Positions 8,125 to 16,848 of a DNA stretch of 64,000 nt are shown here, piece after piece. How positions within the stretch are numbered: position 1 is the stretch's first letter; every line of letters starts with the position of its first letter. Under the pieces are notes generated by a model. That model did no database searches, had not been told where the DNA came from, and worked only from the letters and a program-made list of their open reading frames with translations. The position numbers and the translations under genes were made by a program. The stretch covers positions 81,041 through 145,040 of the forward strand of contig NZ_FNDC01000011.1 in assembly GCF_900099655.1 (NCBI RefSeq), in the 5' to 3' direction. The stretch comes from Planococcus glaciei (lineage in GTDB: Bacteria > Bacillota > Bacilli > Bacillales_A > Planococcaceae).

Positions 8125-9289
8125 CTTGCTGTACTTGCTTCGGTGTTTTCCAGGCAAATGTCAAAGCAATGCCGATGGCAAGCGTGACTGTTGCAAAATA
8201 GAATGGATAGTTCAAGTCGATATCGAACAGGATGCCTCCGATAATTGGGCCAATAATGTTCCCGATGCTTGTAAACATCGAGTTCATGCCGCCGACAAAC
8301 CCTTGTTCATTTCCGGCAATCCTGGACAGATACGTCGTAACCGCAGGCCGCATCAAGTCGAAACCGACAAAGACCACCATGGTGACGAGCAAAATTGCCC
8401 AGTAGCTGGTCACATACGTCAAGATCAGGACAAGAGCGGTCGAGACGATCAAACTGTAGCGGATCAAACGGATCTCGCCCCACCAACGCGTAAAACGGTC
8501 GAAAAAGCCGACTTGCACGATGACTCCGACAATCGCACCTAGTGAAATGACGATGGCGATATCCTGCGGCGTAAAGCCGAATTTGTGGTCCACAAACAAA
8601 GCGAACAGCGACTCGAAAGATGCAAGCCCGAATGAGGAAATGAGGATGACCATAAAGGCGATAAAATACATGGGTGAAAAAATGCGGCCGAATCCCGTTT
8701 TCTGTTCACCGTATAAATTCTCTTCCTGTTTTTGGCGTTCCGGTTCTTTCAGCAGCAAGAGCGATAAGAACATCGCAAACAGCCCGAAGCCTGCGGCGAA
8801 GAAAAAGGGAAGGCGTGTGCCGATTTCTGCCAGGAACCCGCCGATTCCAGGTCCGATGATAAAACCGGTTGAAATCGCTGCTGACATGTAACCCAGTGCT
8901 TTAGGGCGCGTTTTGAGCGTCGTGATGTCTGCAATATACGCGGTAACAGCCGGCATGATAAAAGCCGCACTGACGCCGCCAAGCAGGCGGGACACGAACA
9001 GCACTTCAACCGATTGCCCGAGGCCGAATAACAATTCGGACATACTGAATACGAATAATCCCAATACAATTAAAGGTTTACGGCCGTACTTGTCCACGGC
9101 GCGTCCGGCAAGCGGGGAAACGACCAGCTGCGCCAGCGCAAAAGCGGATACCATGTAGCCGACAACCGTTCCTGAAATATTCAATTCGTTCATAATGGTC
9201 GGGGTTACCGGGATGACCAAGCCAATTCCTAAAAATGCGATAAATAAATTCAACAGCAAAATAGATAAAACCAATTTGTAATTCTTCAT
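8111..9289 (-). CDS. MFS multidrug efflux transporter (NorA/Bmr-like, DHA1 family)
   Basis: The 392-residue protein has about 12 transmembrane segments. It shows FLGIGLVIPVTPTIM in helix 1, the MFS motif A in the form GRAVDKYGRKPLI, and the motif C region STGFIIGPGIGGFLAE, which marks drug/proton antiporters. AAGAGGT seven bases before ATG 9289 fixes the start; an upstream in-frame start would lack this. It lies directly downstream of a TetR-family gene on the same strand, so it is probably repressed by that regulator and induced by a toxic compound. Substrate unknown. Confidence 0.85.
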   Translation of the reverse strand: MKNYKLVLSILLLNLFIAFLGIGLVIPVTPTIMNELNISGTVVGYMVSAFALAQLVVSPLAGRAVDKYGRKPLIVLGLFVFSMSELLFGLGQSVEVLFVSRLLGGVSAAFIMPAVTAYIADITTLKTRPKALGYMSAAISTGFIIGPGIGGFLAEIGTRLPFFFAAGFGLFAMFLSLLLLKEPERQKQEENLYGEQKTGFGRIFSPMYFIAFMVILISSFGLASFESLFALFVDHKFGFTPQDIAIVISLGAIVGVIVQVGFFDRFTRWWGEIRLIRYSLIVSTALVLILTYVTSYWAILLVTMVVFVGFDLMRPAVTTYLSRIAGNEQGFVGGMNSMFTSIGNIIGPIIGGILFDIDLNYPFYFATVTLAIGIALTFAWKTPKQVQQEAAN

Positions 9290-9332
9290 AAATAAACCTC
9301 TTTTACATTTTTTCAATTACTAAAACAAAGCT

Positions 9333-9911
9333 TTATGCGCGGACCAGGCCGCGCCAAAAAATCGGCCACACCGCTTCATACCGCTTCAAGTATGCAGCTT
9401 CGCCGCTGTACACCAATTCCGTGATCGTCCCTTCAATGACGGTGATAAACGCCAAAGCACAGCTGGAGAAGTCGTCGGAGTAAAGGATGTTTTCACGGCG
9501 TTCGCGTTCTCTCATGACGCGGGTAAAGTGCCGGTGCATGCTGTCGAACAGAGGATTGATCAACTCGCCAATCTCGTTCTCGAGGCGGGCAGGAGGGAAG
9601 TACATCGTCCGGAGGATAAACTTCATATGGTCGTTGCCTTCTAAGTCCTGGATAAACCAGTTAAAATAACCGCGCAGCAAATTTTCGAGCGGCTCTTCTT
9701 TCATTTGTTTAAAATAGCACCCCAAATGACTTCTTTCCCTTTCCAAAGCATAGGTTAATGCGGACAAAAACAACTCATCCTTGCCGGCATAATGGGCGTA
9801 AATCGAAGGTTTTTTGATGCCTACCGCTTCAGCAATCTTGCCAAGAGAAGCGCCTTCGTACCCTTCGTTGGCAAACTGGACAAGCGCTATTTGCAGAATT
9901 TCCTTTTTCAT
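9333..9911 (-). CDS. TetR/AcrR-family transcriptional regulator of the adjacent efflux pump
   Basis: Residues 1-50 form a typical TetR helix-turn-helix: ILQIALVQFANEGYEGASLGKIAEAVGIKKPSIYAHYAGKDEL. The remaining 140 residues are the variable ligand-binding domain. AGGAAGGTG before ATG supports the start. The gene is 43 bp upstream of the MFS gene on the same strand and a TetR-like palindrome lies between its ribosome site and its promoter region, which suggests an autoregulated repressor-pump operon. Confidence 0.85.
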   Translation of the reverse strand: MKKEILQIALVQFANEGYEGASLGKIAEAVGIKKPSIYAHYAGKDELFLSALTYALERERSHLGCYFKQMKEEPLENLLRGYFNWFIQDLEGNDHMKFILRTMYFPPARLENEIGELINPLFDSMHRHFTRVMRERERRENILYSDDFSSCALAFITVIEGTITELVYSGEAAYLKRYEAVWPIFWRGLVRA

Positions 9912-9923
9912 TTGTTCACCTTC

Positions 9924-9937
9924 CTAACGGTCGTTAG
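9924..9937. promoter_or_regulatory. Candidate operator of the TetR-MFS operon
   Basis: CTAACGGTCGTTAG is an inverted repeat (6-bp arms CTAACG/CGTTAG around GT) placed 13 bp before the tetR start codon, downstream of a TATTAT box on the minus strand. Similar CTAACGnnCGTTAG-type half sites are common TetR/AcrR operators. Binding is inferred from position. Confidence 0.55.
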
Positions 9938-10084
9938 TCTACTATCGCATAATAGAAATCAAAGGTCAAAAGATTGAGCAGGACTTCCAGCAATAATATT
10001 TATAAGGTCTTAATCACCTAAATTTTTGTAATAATGAAACTCTCTGGCAGAGACGACGTATACTAGAAAAAGGGGCGTGGGAAT

Positions 10085-10639
10085 ATGAGACATAGGCACA
10101 TTCATAAAAAACTGCTTTTCATTTTACTAGTTATGTTATTTGCAACAGGAATGTTGGTTGGCTGTTCCCGAACGGGAGCGGAAAAAACAAATGAACAAGT
10201 GATCCAAAAGGTACTCGAGCTCCAGTTCTCAGGGCCGGATGAAGAATTCATGGATGCCATCTGGAACCCAGAGTACAAAAAAGTAGTAGACGGAAAAGAA
10301 GAAAACGAGGTCTTTGACCGGTTCGTTCAAGAAGCATATGGCGATTATTTCACTGAAAGCGAACTTGACACCTTTGTCAGAGCATTTGGCACACAGTATC
10401 CAAGCACTGCACATTCTAATGGCTATAAATTAGATTTAAAAAACGTCTCTATAGAGCAGACTGAACAAGCTACGAACCGCTACGAGTTTATTGCACAAGT
10501 CGGTTATCAGAAAGACGGAGGCAAAGAGGAAACAGCAAAAGTGGAAGGCGCCATTTTCTTCTCGACAAAAGAAGAAGGGAAAATTGGGCGTTTCCAATAC
10601 AGTAAGGACGAAAGTTTAATAGAAAGTTTAAGCCGGTAA
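10085..10639 (+). CDS. Predicted lipoprotein, unknown function
   Basis: The 184-residue product begins with a basic signal peptide and a lipobox LVGC, so it should be lipid-anchored at Cys27 on the outer face of the membrane. The mature part is acidic and mixed alpha/beta in character, with no motif I recognise. The gene is followed by a run of small membrane-protein genes that may be co-transcribed. Confidence 0.7.
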   Translation: MRHRHIHKKLLFILLVMLFATGMLVGCSRTGAEKTNEQVIQKVLELQFSGPDEEFMDAIWNPEYKKVVDGKEENEVFDRFVQEAYGDYFTESELDTFVRAFGTQYPSTAHSNGYKLDLKNVSIEQTEQATNRYEFIAQVGYQKDGGKEETAKVEGAIFFSTKEEGKIGRFQYSKDESLIESLSR

Positions 10640-10709
10640 TAAGTCGGCATAAAAGGCTGGCAATCATAAAGCAGCATGTGGCAATGTAGCTTCAAAGGGG
10701 GGGAGAATA

Positions 10710-10973
10710 ATGACAGAAAAAGATTCCGGCGTTTCTATTCTCTATTTATTTTTTGGTACGCTCGGCATGATAATGGTGGCGCTTGCAGGATTAAATATGA
10801 TTCAAGCGGAAGATAGTACTACACGGGTAATGATGATTTTGATTGGGATTATCGTTGTTGTAAATTATGTTTATTATTTGGAACGGAAAGCGGGAATGAG
10901 CAATAAGGCCATCTGGGGGCAGTCCGGTGTTCTTATTGCCTCCATTATTGGATATGCTTTTTGGGTTCTCTAA
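10710..10973 (+). CDS. Small membrane protein, 87 aa, unknown
   Basis: GGGGGGGAG before the ATG gives a strong ribosome site. The product has three hydrophobic segments (about residues 10-28, 37-52 and 70-86). It is the first of three genes tightly spaced or overlapping (10710-11646). Family unknown. Confidence 0.65.
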   Translation: MTEKDSGVSILYLFFGTLGMIMVALAGLNMIQAEDSTTRVMMILIGIIVVVNYVYYLERKAGMSNKAIWGQSGVLIASIIGYAFWVL

Positions 10974-11002
10974 TGAATAGAAAACCAAGGAGGGGCGAAA
11001 CA

Positions 11003-11215
11003 GTGGAGATAGCTAAAATAATGAGCGATGTAAGTTTCTTTTTCGGGCTTTTTCTCTGCTTTATGGGATTCATCCATGTTTTAGGATTTTCCAATCACGA
11101 GATTTTACGTCTTTCAGTTTTCTTCGGATTTCTATTTATCGGGCTAGGGGGTTTGCTAAGTAACTTTGCGGAACCCAAAACAGGGCAGTTAAAAGGGAGG
11201 GAGGAAAACAATTGA
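11003..11215 (+). CDS. Small membrane protein, 70 aa, unknown
   Basis: AAGGAGGGG lies seven bases before GTG 11003, which I take as the start; an ATG at 10973 that overlaps the previous stop codon lacks a ribosome site. The product has two hydrophobic segments (FFFGLFLCFMGFIHVLGF and LSVFFGFLFIGLGGLL) and a short basic tail. The last bases overlap the TTG start of the next gene, suggesting translational coupling. Confidence 0.6.
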   Translation: MEIAKIMSDVSFFFGLFLCFMGFIHVLGFSNHEILRLSVFFGFLFIGLGGLLSNFAEPKTGQLKGREENN

Positions 11216-11646
11216 AGGACTATCTGCCAGGCGCCTTCATCTCGCTGCTGCTCTTTTTTGTATTGATGTATGTAGACCAGACAGTTTACCGGAATGTTAT
11301 GCCATTAAACGCAATCATCATGTTATTGGCGCTACATGTCATTTTCTTTAAATATTTGCTGACGGAAAAACGTATCCTGCCTTATATTTTGTTGCTGATC
11401 CTCCTGGTTCCCGCCGTTTACTTCTCGCTCCCTGCATTAACGTATGACGAAGCCGAACAAAAGGTTCTCAGCAGCTATAATTTGGCAGAAGTGGATTCGA
11501 TGCTCGTGCCGCTTGATAAGAATTCCTGGAATCCCTTTACGGCAAGATCGGCGCATTTGTTTACCGGAAAGTCCGGATCTGAAGAAATTACTTTGCTGGT
11601 GAATACGATGACGGGCGAAATTTTGCCGAGTACGTTGCCATATTAA
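11212..11646 (+). CDS. Membrane protein, 144 aa, unknown
   Basis: Starts at TTG 11212, which overlaps the TGA of the preceding gene (TTGA); GGGAGGGAGG lies just upstream. Residues 1-80 contain three hydrophobic helices and residues 85-144 form a soluble part (YDEAEQKVLSSYNLAEVDSM, then a strand-rich SEEITLLVNTMTGEIL) that may face outside. The tail resembles a small PepSY-like fold by its pattern only. Function unknown. Confidence 0.6.
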   Translation: MKDYLPGAFISLLLFFVLMYVDQTVYRNVMPLNAIIMLLALHVIFFKYLLTEKRILPYILLLILLVPAVYFSLPALTYDEAEQKVLSSYNLAEVDSMLVPLDKNSWNPFTARSAHLFTGKSGSEEITLLVNTMTGEILPSTLPY

Positions 11647-11752
11647 CAAAAGCTTTTCAGATAATGTGATAACTTCCGGCGTTTTCTTCTATAATGGAAG
11701 TATAAACATTAATTATTTGGCAATTAACTTTTAAGAACGGAGGGAGTTCAAC

Positions 11753-13687
11753 ATGAAAAATATTAAATATTTGGATTTACTGGCGCAAAAATATGACAGT
11801 GAGGAAAAAGTAGCCACTGAAATCATCAATCTTGAAGCCATTCTGGACCTCCCTAAAGGCACAGAGCATTTTGTCAGCGACTTGCACGGCGAATACCAGG
11901 CATTCCAGCACGTGCTGCGCAACGGCTCCGGAAATGTAAAGGTAAAAATACGCGACCTTTTTAAAGATGAGATGCAGGAAAAGGAACTGAACGAATTTGC
12001 AACTTTGGTTTATTACCCTGAAGAAAAATTGCAAATGATCAAAAGCCATTTCAGCACCAAAAAGGAATTGCACGAATGGTACATAGAAGTCATAGAACGG
12101 ATGTTAAAGCTGATTTCCTACGCTTCTTCAAAATACACCCGTTCCAAAATACGCAAGGCTTTGCCGAAGCAGTTTGTCTTTATCATTGAAGAACTGTTGT
12201 ATAAAACAGATGAGTTCACGAATAAAAAAGACTATTACGGGAAAATGCTGGAACAGATCATTTCCTTGGGCCAAGCGGATAAGCTAATCATCGGGCTAGC
12301 CTACACGACGCAGCGATTGGTTGTGGACCATCTTCATGTGGTCGGCGATATTTACGACCGGGGACCGGATCCGCATAAAATCGTGGATACGCTGATTGAT
12401 TATCATTCGGTCGATATCCAATGGGGGAACCATGACGTTCTTTGGCTGGGGGCATTTGCCGGCTCGAAGGTCTGCCTGGCAAATATCATCCGGATCTGTG
12501 CGCGCTACAACAATTTGGACATCATCGAAGATGTCTACGGCATCAATTTGCGCCCGCTTTTAAACCTGGCGGAGAAATACTACGACGACAATCCTGCTTT
12601 TCGCCCGAAGCGAATTTCCGGTGAGAAATTGACCGAACAGGAACAGCTGCAAATCACCAAAATTCACCAGGCCATTTCAATCATCCAATTCAAACTGGAA
12701 AGCCCGATCATCAAACGGCGCCCGTGCTTTGCGATGGAAGACCGCTTGCTGCTCGAGAAAGTGGATTATGAAGCGAACACTGCCACGTTGCACGGCATAA
12801 CTTATAATCTGGAAAATACGTGTTTTAGTACGGTCAATCCGAATCAGCCGGATGAATTGCTGGAAGAAGAACAGCAAGTCATGGACAAATTAATAGTGGC
12901 GGTCCAGCACTCCGAGAAACTCGCTCGCCACATGAATTTCATCATGAAAAAAGGCAGCCTTTACTTGAAGTACAACGGCAACTTATTGATCCATGGCTGT
13001 ATTCCGCTGGATGAGGACGGCAATATGGAAGGCATGGAGATTGAAGGCAAAAATTATTCAGGGCGTGAGCTCTTGGATATTTTTGAGCATTACTTGCGCT
13101 ATGCGTTCGCGCATCCGGAAGAAACGGATGATTTCGCGACCGATATGGTGTGGTATTTGTGGACCGGCGAGTATTCATCGCTGTTCGGAAAACGGGAAAT
13201 GACCACATTCGAACGCTATTTCATCAAAGAAAAAGAAACGCATAAAGAACGAAAAAACCCTTATTATTATTTGCGTGAAGACGAGGATGTATGCCGGAAA
13301 ATGCTCGAGGAATTCGACTTGAACCCGGATCAGGGCCGCATCATCAATGGCCATACGCCGGTCAAGGAAATTGACGGGGAAAACCCGATCAAAGCGAATG
13401 GCAAGATGATCGTCATCGACGGCGGATTCTCCAAAGCCTACCAGTCGACTACGGGCATTGCCGGCTATACGCTGTTGTACAATTCCTACGGCATGCAGAT
13501 TGTCGCCCACCAGCTGTTCAATTCCAAAGACGAAGTATTGAGCAATGAAACCGATGTATTATCGGTCAAACGCTTGGTCGATGAAGAACTGGAAAGAAAA
13601 AAAGTCCGGGAAACCAATATCGGCGAACAACTAATCCAGGAAATTTCCATTTTAAACAGCCTGCGGGAATACCGCTACATGAAATAG
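11753..13687 (+). CDS. fbp: Fructose-1,6-bisphosphatase, class III
   Basis: The 644-residue length and the metallophosphoesterase blocks are typical of the Firmicutes class III enzyme: [12 protein letters not shown] near residue 45, [17 protein letters not shown] and [12 protein letters not shown], and the later INGHTPVK and [10 protein letters not shown]. It removes the 1-phosphate from fructose-1,6-bisphosphate during gluconeogenesis in the cytoplasm. GGAGGG precedes ATG 11753, and a TATAAT box lies at 11690-11695. It is monocistronic, ended by the hairpin at 13707-13745. Confidence 0.95.
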   Translation: MKNIKYLDLLAQKYDSEEKVATEIINLEAILDLPKGTEHFVSDLHGEYQAFQHVLRNGSGNVKVKIRDLFKDEMQEKELNEFATLVYYPEEKLQMIKSHFSTKKELHEWYIEVIERMLKLISYASSKYTRSKIRKALPKQFVFIIEELLYKTDEFTNKKDYYGKMLEQIISLGQADKLIIGLAYTTQRLVVDHLHVVGDIYDRGPDPHKIVDTLIDYHSVDIQWGNHDVLWLGAFAGSKVCLANIIRICARYNNLDIIEDVYGINLRPLLNLAEKYYDDNPAFRPKRISGEKLTEQEQLQITKIHQAISIIQFKLESPIIKRRPCFAMEDRLLLEKVDYEANTATLHGITYNLENTCFSTVNPNQPDELLEEEQQVMDKLIVAVQHSEKLARHMNFIMKKGSLYLKYNGNLLIHGCIPLDEDGNMEGMEIEGKNYSGRELLDIFEHYLRYAFAHPEETDDFATDMVWYLWTGEYSSLFGKREMTTFERYFIKEKETHKERKNPYYYLREDEDVCRKMLEEFDLNPDQGRIINGHTPVKEIDGENPIKANGKMIVIDGGFSKAYQSTTGIAGYTLLYNSYGMQIVAHQLFNSKDEVLSNETDVLSVKRLVDEELERKKVRETNIGEQLIQEISILNSLREYRYMK

Positions 13688-13706
13688 CAGCTAGAAAAAC
13701 AAAAAA

Positions 13707-13745
13707 CGGAAGCCGCAGAGATAGAAATCTATCTTGGGGCTTCCG
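13707..13745. terminator. Bidirectional terminator between fbp and the RsbR-type gene
   Basis: CGGAAGCC and GGCTTCCG with an inner GATAG/CTATC stem, flanked by AAAAAA on the left and TTTTT on the right; the genes on both sides converge. Confidence 0.85.
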
Positions 13746-13763
13746 CTTTTTAATTGCCTGCAA

Positions 13764-14630
13764 TTATTTTTCTGAAACTTGCAGGTTGTGGAATTTCATC
13801 GCATGGGCTATTTTGCTGTACACTTCGATTTCACCGAAATTGATGCCTAACTGGATGGCCGTTTGGGCAATTACCGGGCTGATGCCCGCAATCGCTGTTT
13901 TTACGCCAATGATTTTCAGGCCTTCGATCAGCTGGAAAATTTGATGGGCTACCATGGTATCGATGATCGGAACGCCAGACAAATCAATGAATAAGCGCTC
14001 GGTGGAATTGTTATGGCATTGCTGCAATACTTTTTCAAACATGATTTGCGCACGGTACGTATTGATTTCGCCGACCAACGGAAGCAAGCCGATGTCTTTG
14101 GTCAACAGGATGACTGGCGCACTCATTTCAAGAATCATTTCCTGTTGCGCATTTAACCGGTTTTCTGCGGCTTTGGTATTTTGAACAGTAAATTCCAATA
14201 TGATTTTATTAATCGTATTAACGACTGCTTTGTTCCACTCGTTGACTTGTGCAGGGGAGATATTTTCTTTCTGCGTCGCTGCAAATTCTTCAATGTACTG
14301 CAAATACTGCTCCTGTGTTCTGAAAAATTCTTTTAAAACGGACTCAAGCGGTGTGGTTAAATGGCCCTCGTCTTTTGCGACCCGCTCTATCCAATCTTCA
14401 AACTCTTTTATGCAATCAACTTCGTCTTTTGTAAACATCGAGCAAAAAACTTCATGAAACTCGTAATTTTGCTGCTTCATTTTTTCGATTGTTTCCGGAT
14501 TGTTTGAGGAGTAGATGCCTCCGGCTTTTTTATCAAGGGTTTGATACCATTCTTCCGTCATTACTTTATTTCTTTCACATAAAAAGTCGTGAAGTTTGTC
14601 ATTTTTTAATGTCAGTTGTTCGTTCGGCAT
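13764..14630 (-). CDS. RsbR-type stressosome co-antagonist with STAS domain
   Basis: The 288-residue protein has a variable N-terminal non-haem-globin-like helical region (1-160) and a C-terminal STAS domain (about 169-283). The two threonines phosphorylated by RsbT in B. subtilis RsbRA (T171 and T205, 34 residues apart) appear to be kept here as T191 in GEINTYRAQ and T225 in GVPIIDTMVAH, with the same spacing. Such proteins form the 1.8-MDa stressosome with RsbS and RsbT and help activate sigma-B. The gene stands alone, as most RsbR paralogues do; the signal sensed is unknown. Confidence 0.88.
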   Translation of the reverse strand: MPNEQLTLKNDKLHDFLCERNKVMTEEWYQTLDKKAGGIYSSNNPETIEKMKQQNYEFHEVFCSMFTKDEVDCIKEFEDWIERVAKDEGHLTTPLESVLKEFFRTQEQYLQYIEEFAATQKENISPAQVNEWNKAVVNTINKIILEFTVQNTKAAENRLNAQQEMILEMSAPVILLTKDIGLLPLVGEINTYRAQIMFEKVLQQCHNNSTERLFIDLSGVPIIDTMVAHQIFQLIEGLKIIGVKTAIAGISPVIAQTAIQLGINFGEIEVYSKIAHAMKFHNLQVSEK

Positions 14631-14876
14631 GATGTCTTGCTCCTTATTTAGCTAGAGTTGCTTGGCTTCATGTACTTATGATAAATGAAAACTAGCATTT
14701 GTGCACTTCTTACTGCACGATTTTTAATAAGATTTACTTTTATTAGTAAAACTAGAAGCAGCCTTGCCAAGAATTCCTTTTAGGCGTCTTATAGCAGGAG
14801 CGCCTGTTTAGCTGGATTTAATGCAGCTGCACTTGAAGGTATGTGGAAAATGCACTGATTTTCCGATAAAAATAGG

Positions 14877-14914
14877 ACCCCGAACTGCTGAAGGATTTCT
14901 TCGACGGTTCGGGG
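14877..14914 (-). terminator. Terminator of menA
   Basis: ACCCCGAA...TTCGGGGT stem, with an inner partial stem, followed on the minus strand by CCTATTTTTAT. Confidence 0.7.
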
Positions 14915-14925
14915 TTCTGATTCGA

Positions 14926-15840
14926 TTAAAGGAGATAACTGATCAACAAGCCGGCAGACAACAGGAAACCAAAAATAGTGTTGGTCATTGCCGTTGATTT
15001 CATGGCCAATTTCATAAACTGCGGTTCGGCTGCACCTTGCCGGAACCCTTGGATAGCCGACATCGGTTTTTTCAAGCTCAGGAATACCACTAATGCCCAT
15101 GGGCTGATATAGCCCATTACCACAATGGCGACGATCCAAAGATATGCTACTGCAAAGGCGATTGCCAATCCAGTAACGGCTTTGTCTCTGCCCAGCATAA
15201 TCGGCAGCGTTTTTCTGCCGCCTTTCGTGTCTTCCACGATATCCCGGATATTGTTCGACATGTTGATGGCGCCGACCAAGATGCCGACGGGGATGGAGAT
15301 CAATAAACTTTCAAGGGTGATAAATCCGGTTTGGATGAAGAACGCGATCAAGATGAAGCCGGTCCCCATCGCAAGGCCGGAAAACAATTCGCCAAAGGGT
15401 GTGTAGGCGATTGGCAGCGGGCCGCCTGTATACAAAAATCCGATGGCCATGCCGGCAAACCCGATAACTACTAGCCACCAGCTGCTGTTCATGCAGATAT
15501 ACAATCCGATAAATGCAGCAAACACATACAAAGAGACGGCTACGCTTAAAACATTTTTCGGTTTCAGTCCGTGGCGGACAATCCCGCCGCCGATGCCGAC
15601 CGAATCCGCTGTATCCAAACCACGTTTAAAATCGTAGTATTCGTTGAACAAATTCGTCGCAATCTGCAATGCCAAACACGCAACCATCATCGCAATAAAT
15701 AGGAGCCAATCAATTTCCGTTACATAAAGGGCCGCTACTGTTCCCAAAATGACGGGCGCAAATGTCGCCGTCAACGTATGTGGGCGCGTCATTTTCCACA
15801 TCAATTTGGCGGGACTGATTTCCATAGTGTTTTCGATCAT
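14926..15840 (-). CDS. menA: 1,4-dihydroxy-2-naphthoate polyprenyltransferase
   Basis: This UbiA-superfamily membrane protein of 304 residues carries the Mg/prenyl-diphosphate motif NLFNEYYDFKRGLDT (63-77) and the second aspartate motif NNIRDIVEDTKGGRKTLP. It attaches the isoprenoid chain to DHNA to make demethylmenaquinone in the membrane. GGGAG upstream supports the ATG at 15840. It is a single gene transcribed away from the BceRS-type genes. The KPKN/GGGIVRHGL wording matches Bacillales MenA. Confidence 0.93.
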   Translation of the reverse strand: MIENTMEISPAKLMWKMTRPHTLTATFAPVILGTVAALYVTEIDWLLFIAMMVACLALQIATNLFNEYYDFKRGLDTADSVGIGGGIVRHGLKPKNVLSVAVSLYVFAAFIGLYICMNSSWWLVVIGFAGMAIGFLYTGGPLPIAYTPFGELFSGLAMGTGFILIAFFIQTGFITLESLLISIPVGILVGAINMSNNIRDIVEDTKGGRKTLPIMLGRDKAVTGLAIAFAVAYLWIVAIVVMGYISPWALVVFLSLKKPMSAIQGFRQGAAEPQFMKLAMKSTAMTNTIFGFLLSAGLLISYLL

Positions 15841-16147
15841 CTTTTCTTTTCTCCCTGCATAATTTAATCGTCAATGCTGACTAAAGCATCTGCCTGTTTC
15901 TTCTTTACAATTAAATATTATAGCAAATAAACGCCCTTTTTTTAATCTTTACTGATTATTAAAACGTGAAGATCTTTAGAGTTTGCGGCTCTTCATGGCG
16001 AAATTGCCATTTTTCGAAGAAATCCTTTAGTAGATCAAACTTCCAAACAAGGAAAAGGACTTGGGAAGACGTATATTCCATCTTCTATAAATTGCGAGTT
16101 TATTTACACTTCCAGTAGAATGGAAAGAAGAAAGGAAGTGTCCGATT
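15841..16147. other. Divergent intergenic region between menA and the response regulator
   Basis: No gene is seen. A TATAAT box on the minus strand at 15917-15922 may serve menA. On the plus strand TTGCGA (16092-16097) and TAGAAT (16116-16121), 18 bp apart, are a weak candidate promoter for the response regulator. Confidence 0.4.
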
Positions 16148-16834
16148 ATGGAAATGAAGATTTTCATCGTGGAAGACGATGCGGCCATATTCCAGTCATT
16201 GAAAGAAGGGCTGGAAAAGTGGGGCATGCAAGTAGTAGGTCCAGACAATTTCCAGGAAGTGCTTAGCACTTTCCTGAAAGAACAGCCGCAACTTGTCATC
16301 ATGGATATTCAGTTGCCGGTTTATGACGGGTTTTACTGGTGCCGGGAAATCCGGGCTGTTTCCAAAGTGCCGATTATTTTCCTGTCTTCCCGCGATCACC
16401 CGATGGATATGGTGATGGCGATGCAGATGGGCGCAGATGATTATGTCCAGAAGCCTTTTAATTCAGATGTTTTGATGGCAAAAATCCAGGCGACTTTGCG
16501 CCGCGTTTATTCCTATGGGGAAGAAGCGTCGACGGATGTGATCGAATGGAACGGCGCGGTGATCGATTTGAAACGCGGCATGATCCGGATGGGAGACACC
16601 GAAGCGGAATTGACGAAAAACGAGTTTTTCATTTTGACCGTATTGGTTGAATCAAAAGACAAAATCGTTTCTCGTGATGAACTGATCCGCAAGCTGTGGG
16701 ATGATGAACGTTTTGTCAACGACAATACATTGACGGTCAATGTCACAAGGCTTCGGCAGAAACTGGCTGAACTGGGCTTGGAAAATGCTATCATGACGAA
16801 AAAAGGGCTGGGCTATTTGGCGGTTACTTTGTAG
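16148..16834 (+). CDS. bceR: BceR-type OmpR-family response regulator
   Basis: The 228-residue protein has a receiver domain with the acidic pair in VEDD, phospho-acceptor D53 (VIMDIQLPVYDG) and KPF, followed by an OmpR/PhoB winged helix (LTKNEFFILTVLVE ... TVNVTRLRQKLAELG ... TKKGLGYLAV). The gene order regulator, short sensor kinase, ABC ATPase, 10-helix permease is the BceRS-BceAB layout. It should activate the adjacent transporter genes in response to a peptide antibiotic. GAAAGGAAG precedes the ATG. The specific antibiotic is not known. Confidence 0.9.
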   Translation: MEMKIFIVEDDAAIFQSLKEGLEKWGMQVVGPDNFQEVLSTFLKEQPQLVIMDIQLPVYDGFYWCREIRAVSKVPIIFLSSRDHPMDMVMAMQMGADDYVQKPFNSDVLMAKIQATLRRVYSYGEEASTDVIEWNGAVIDLKRGMIRMGDTEAELTKNEFFILTVLVESKDKIVSRDELIRKLWDDERFVNDNTLTVNVTRLRQKLAELGLENAIMTKKGLGYLAVTL

Positions 16835-16848
16835 AACGGAGGGGTTTT

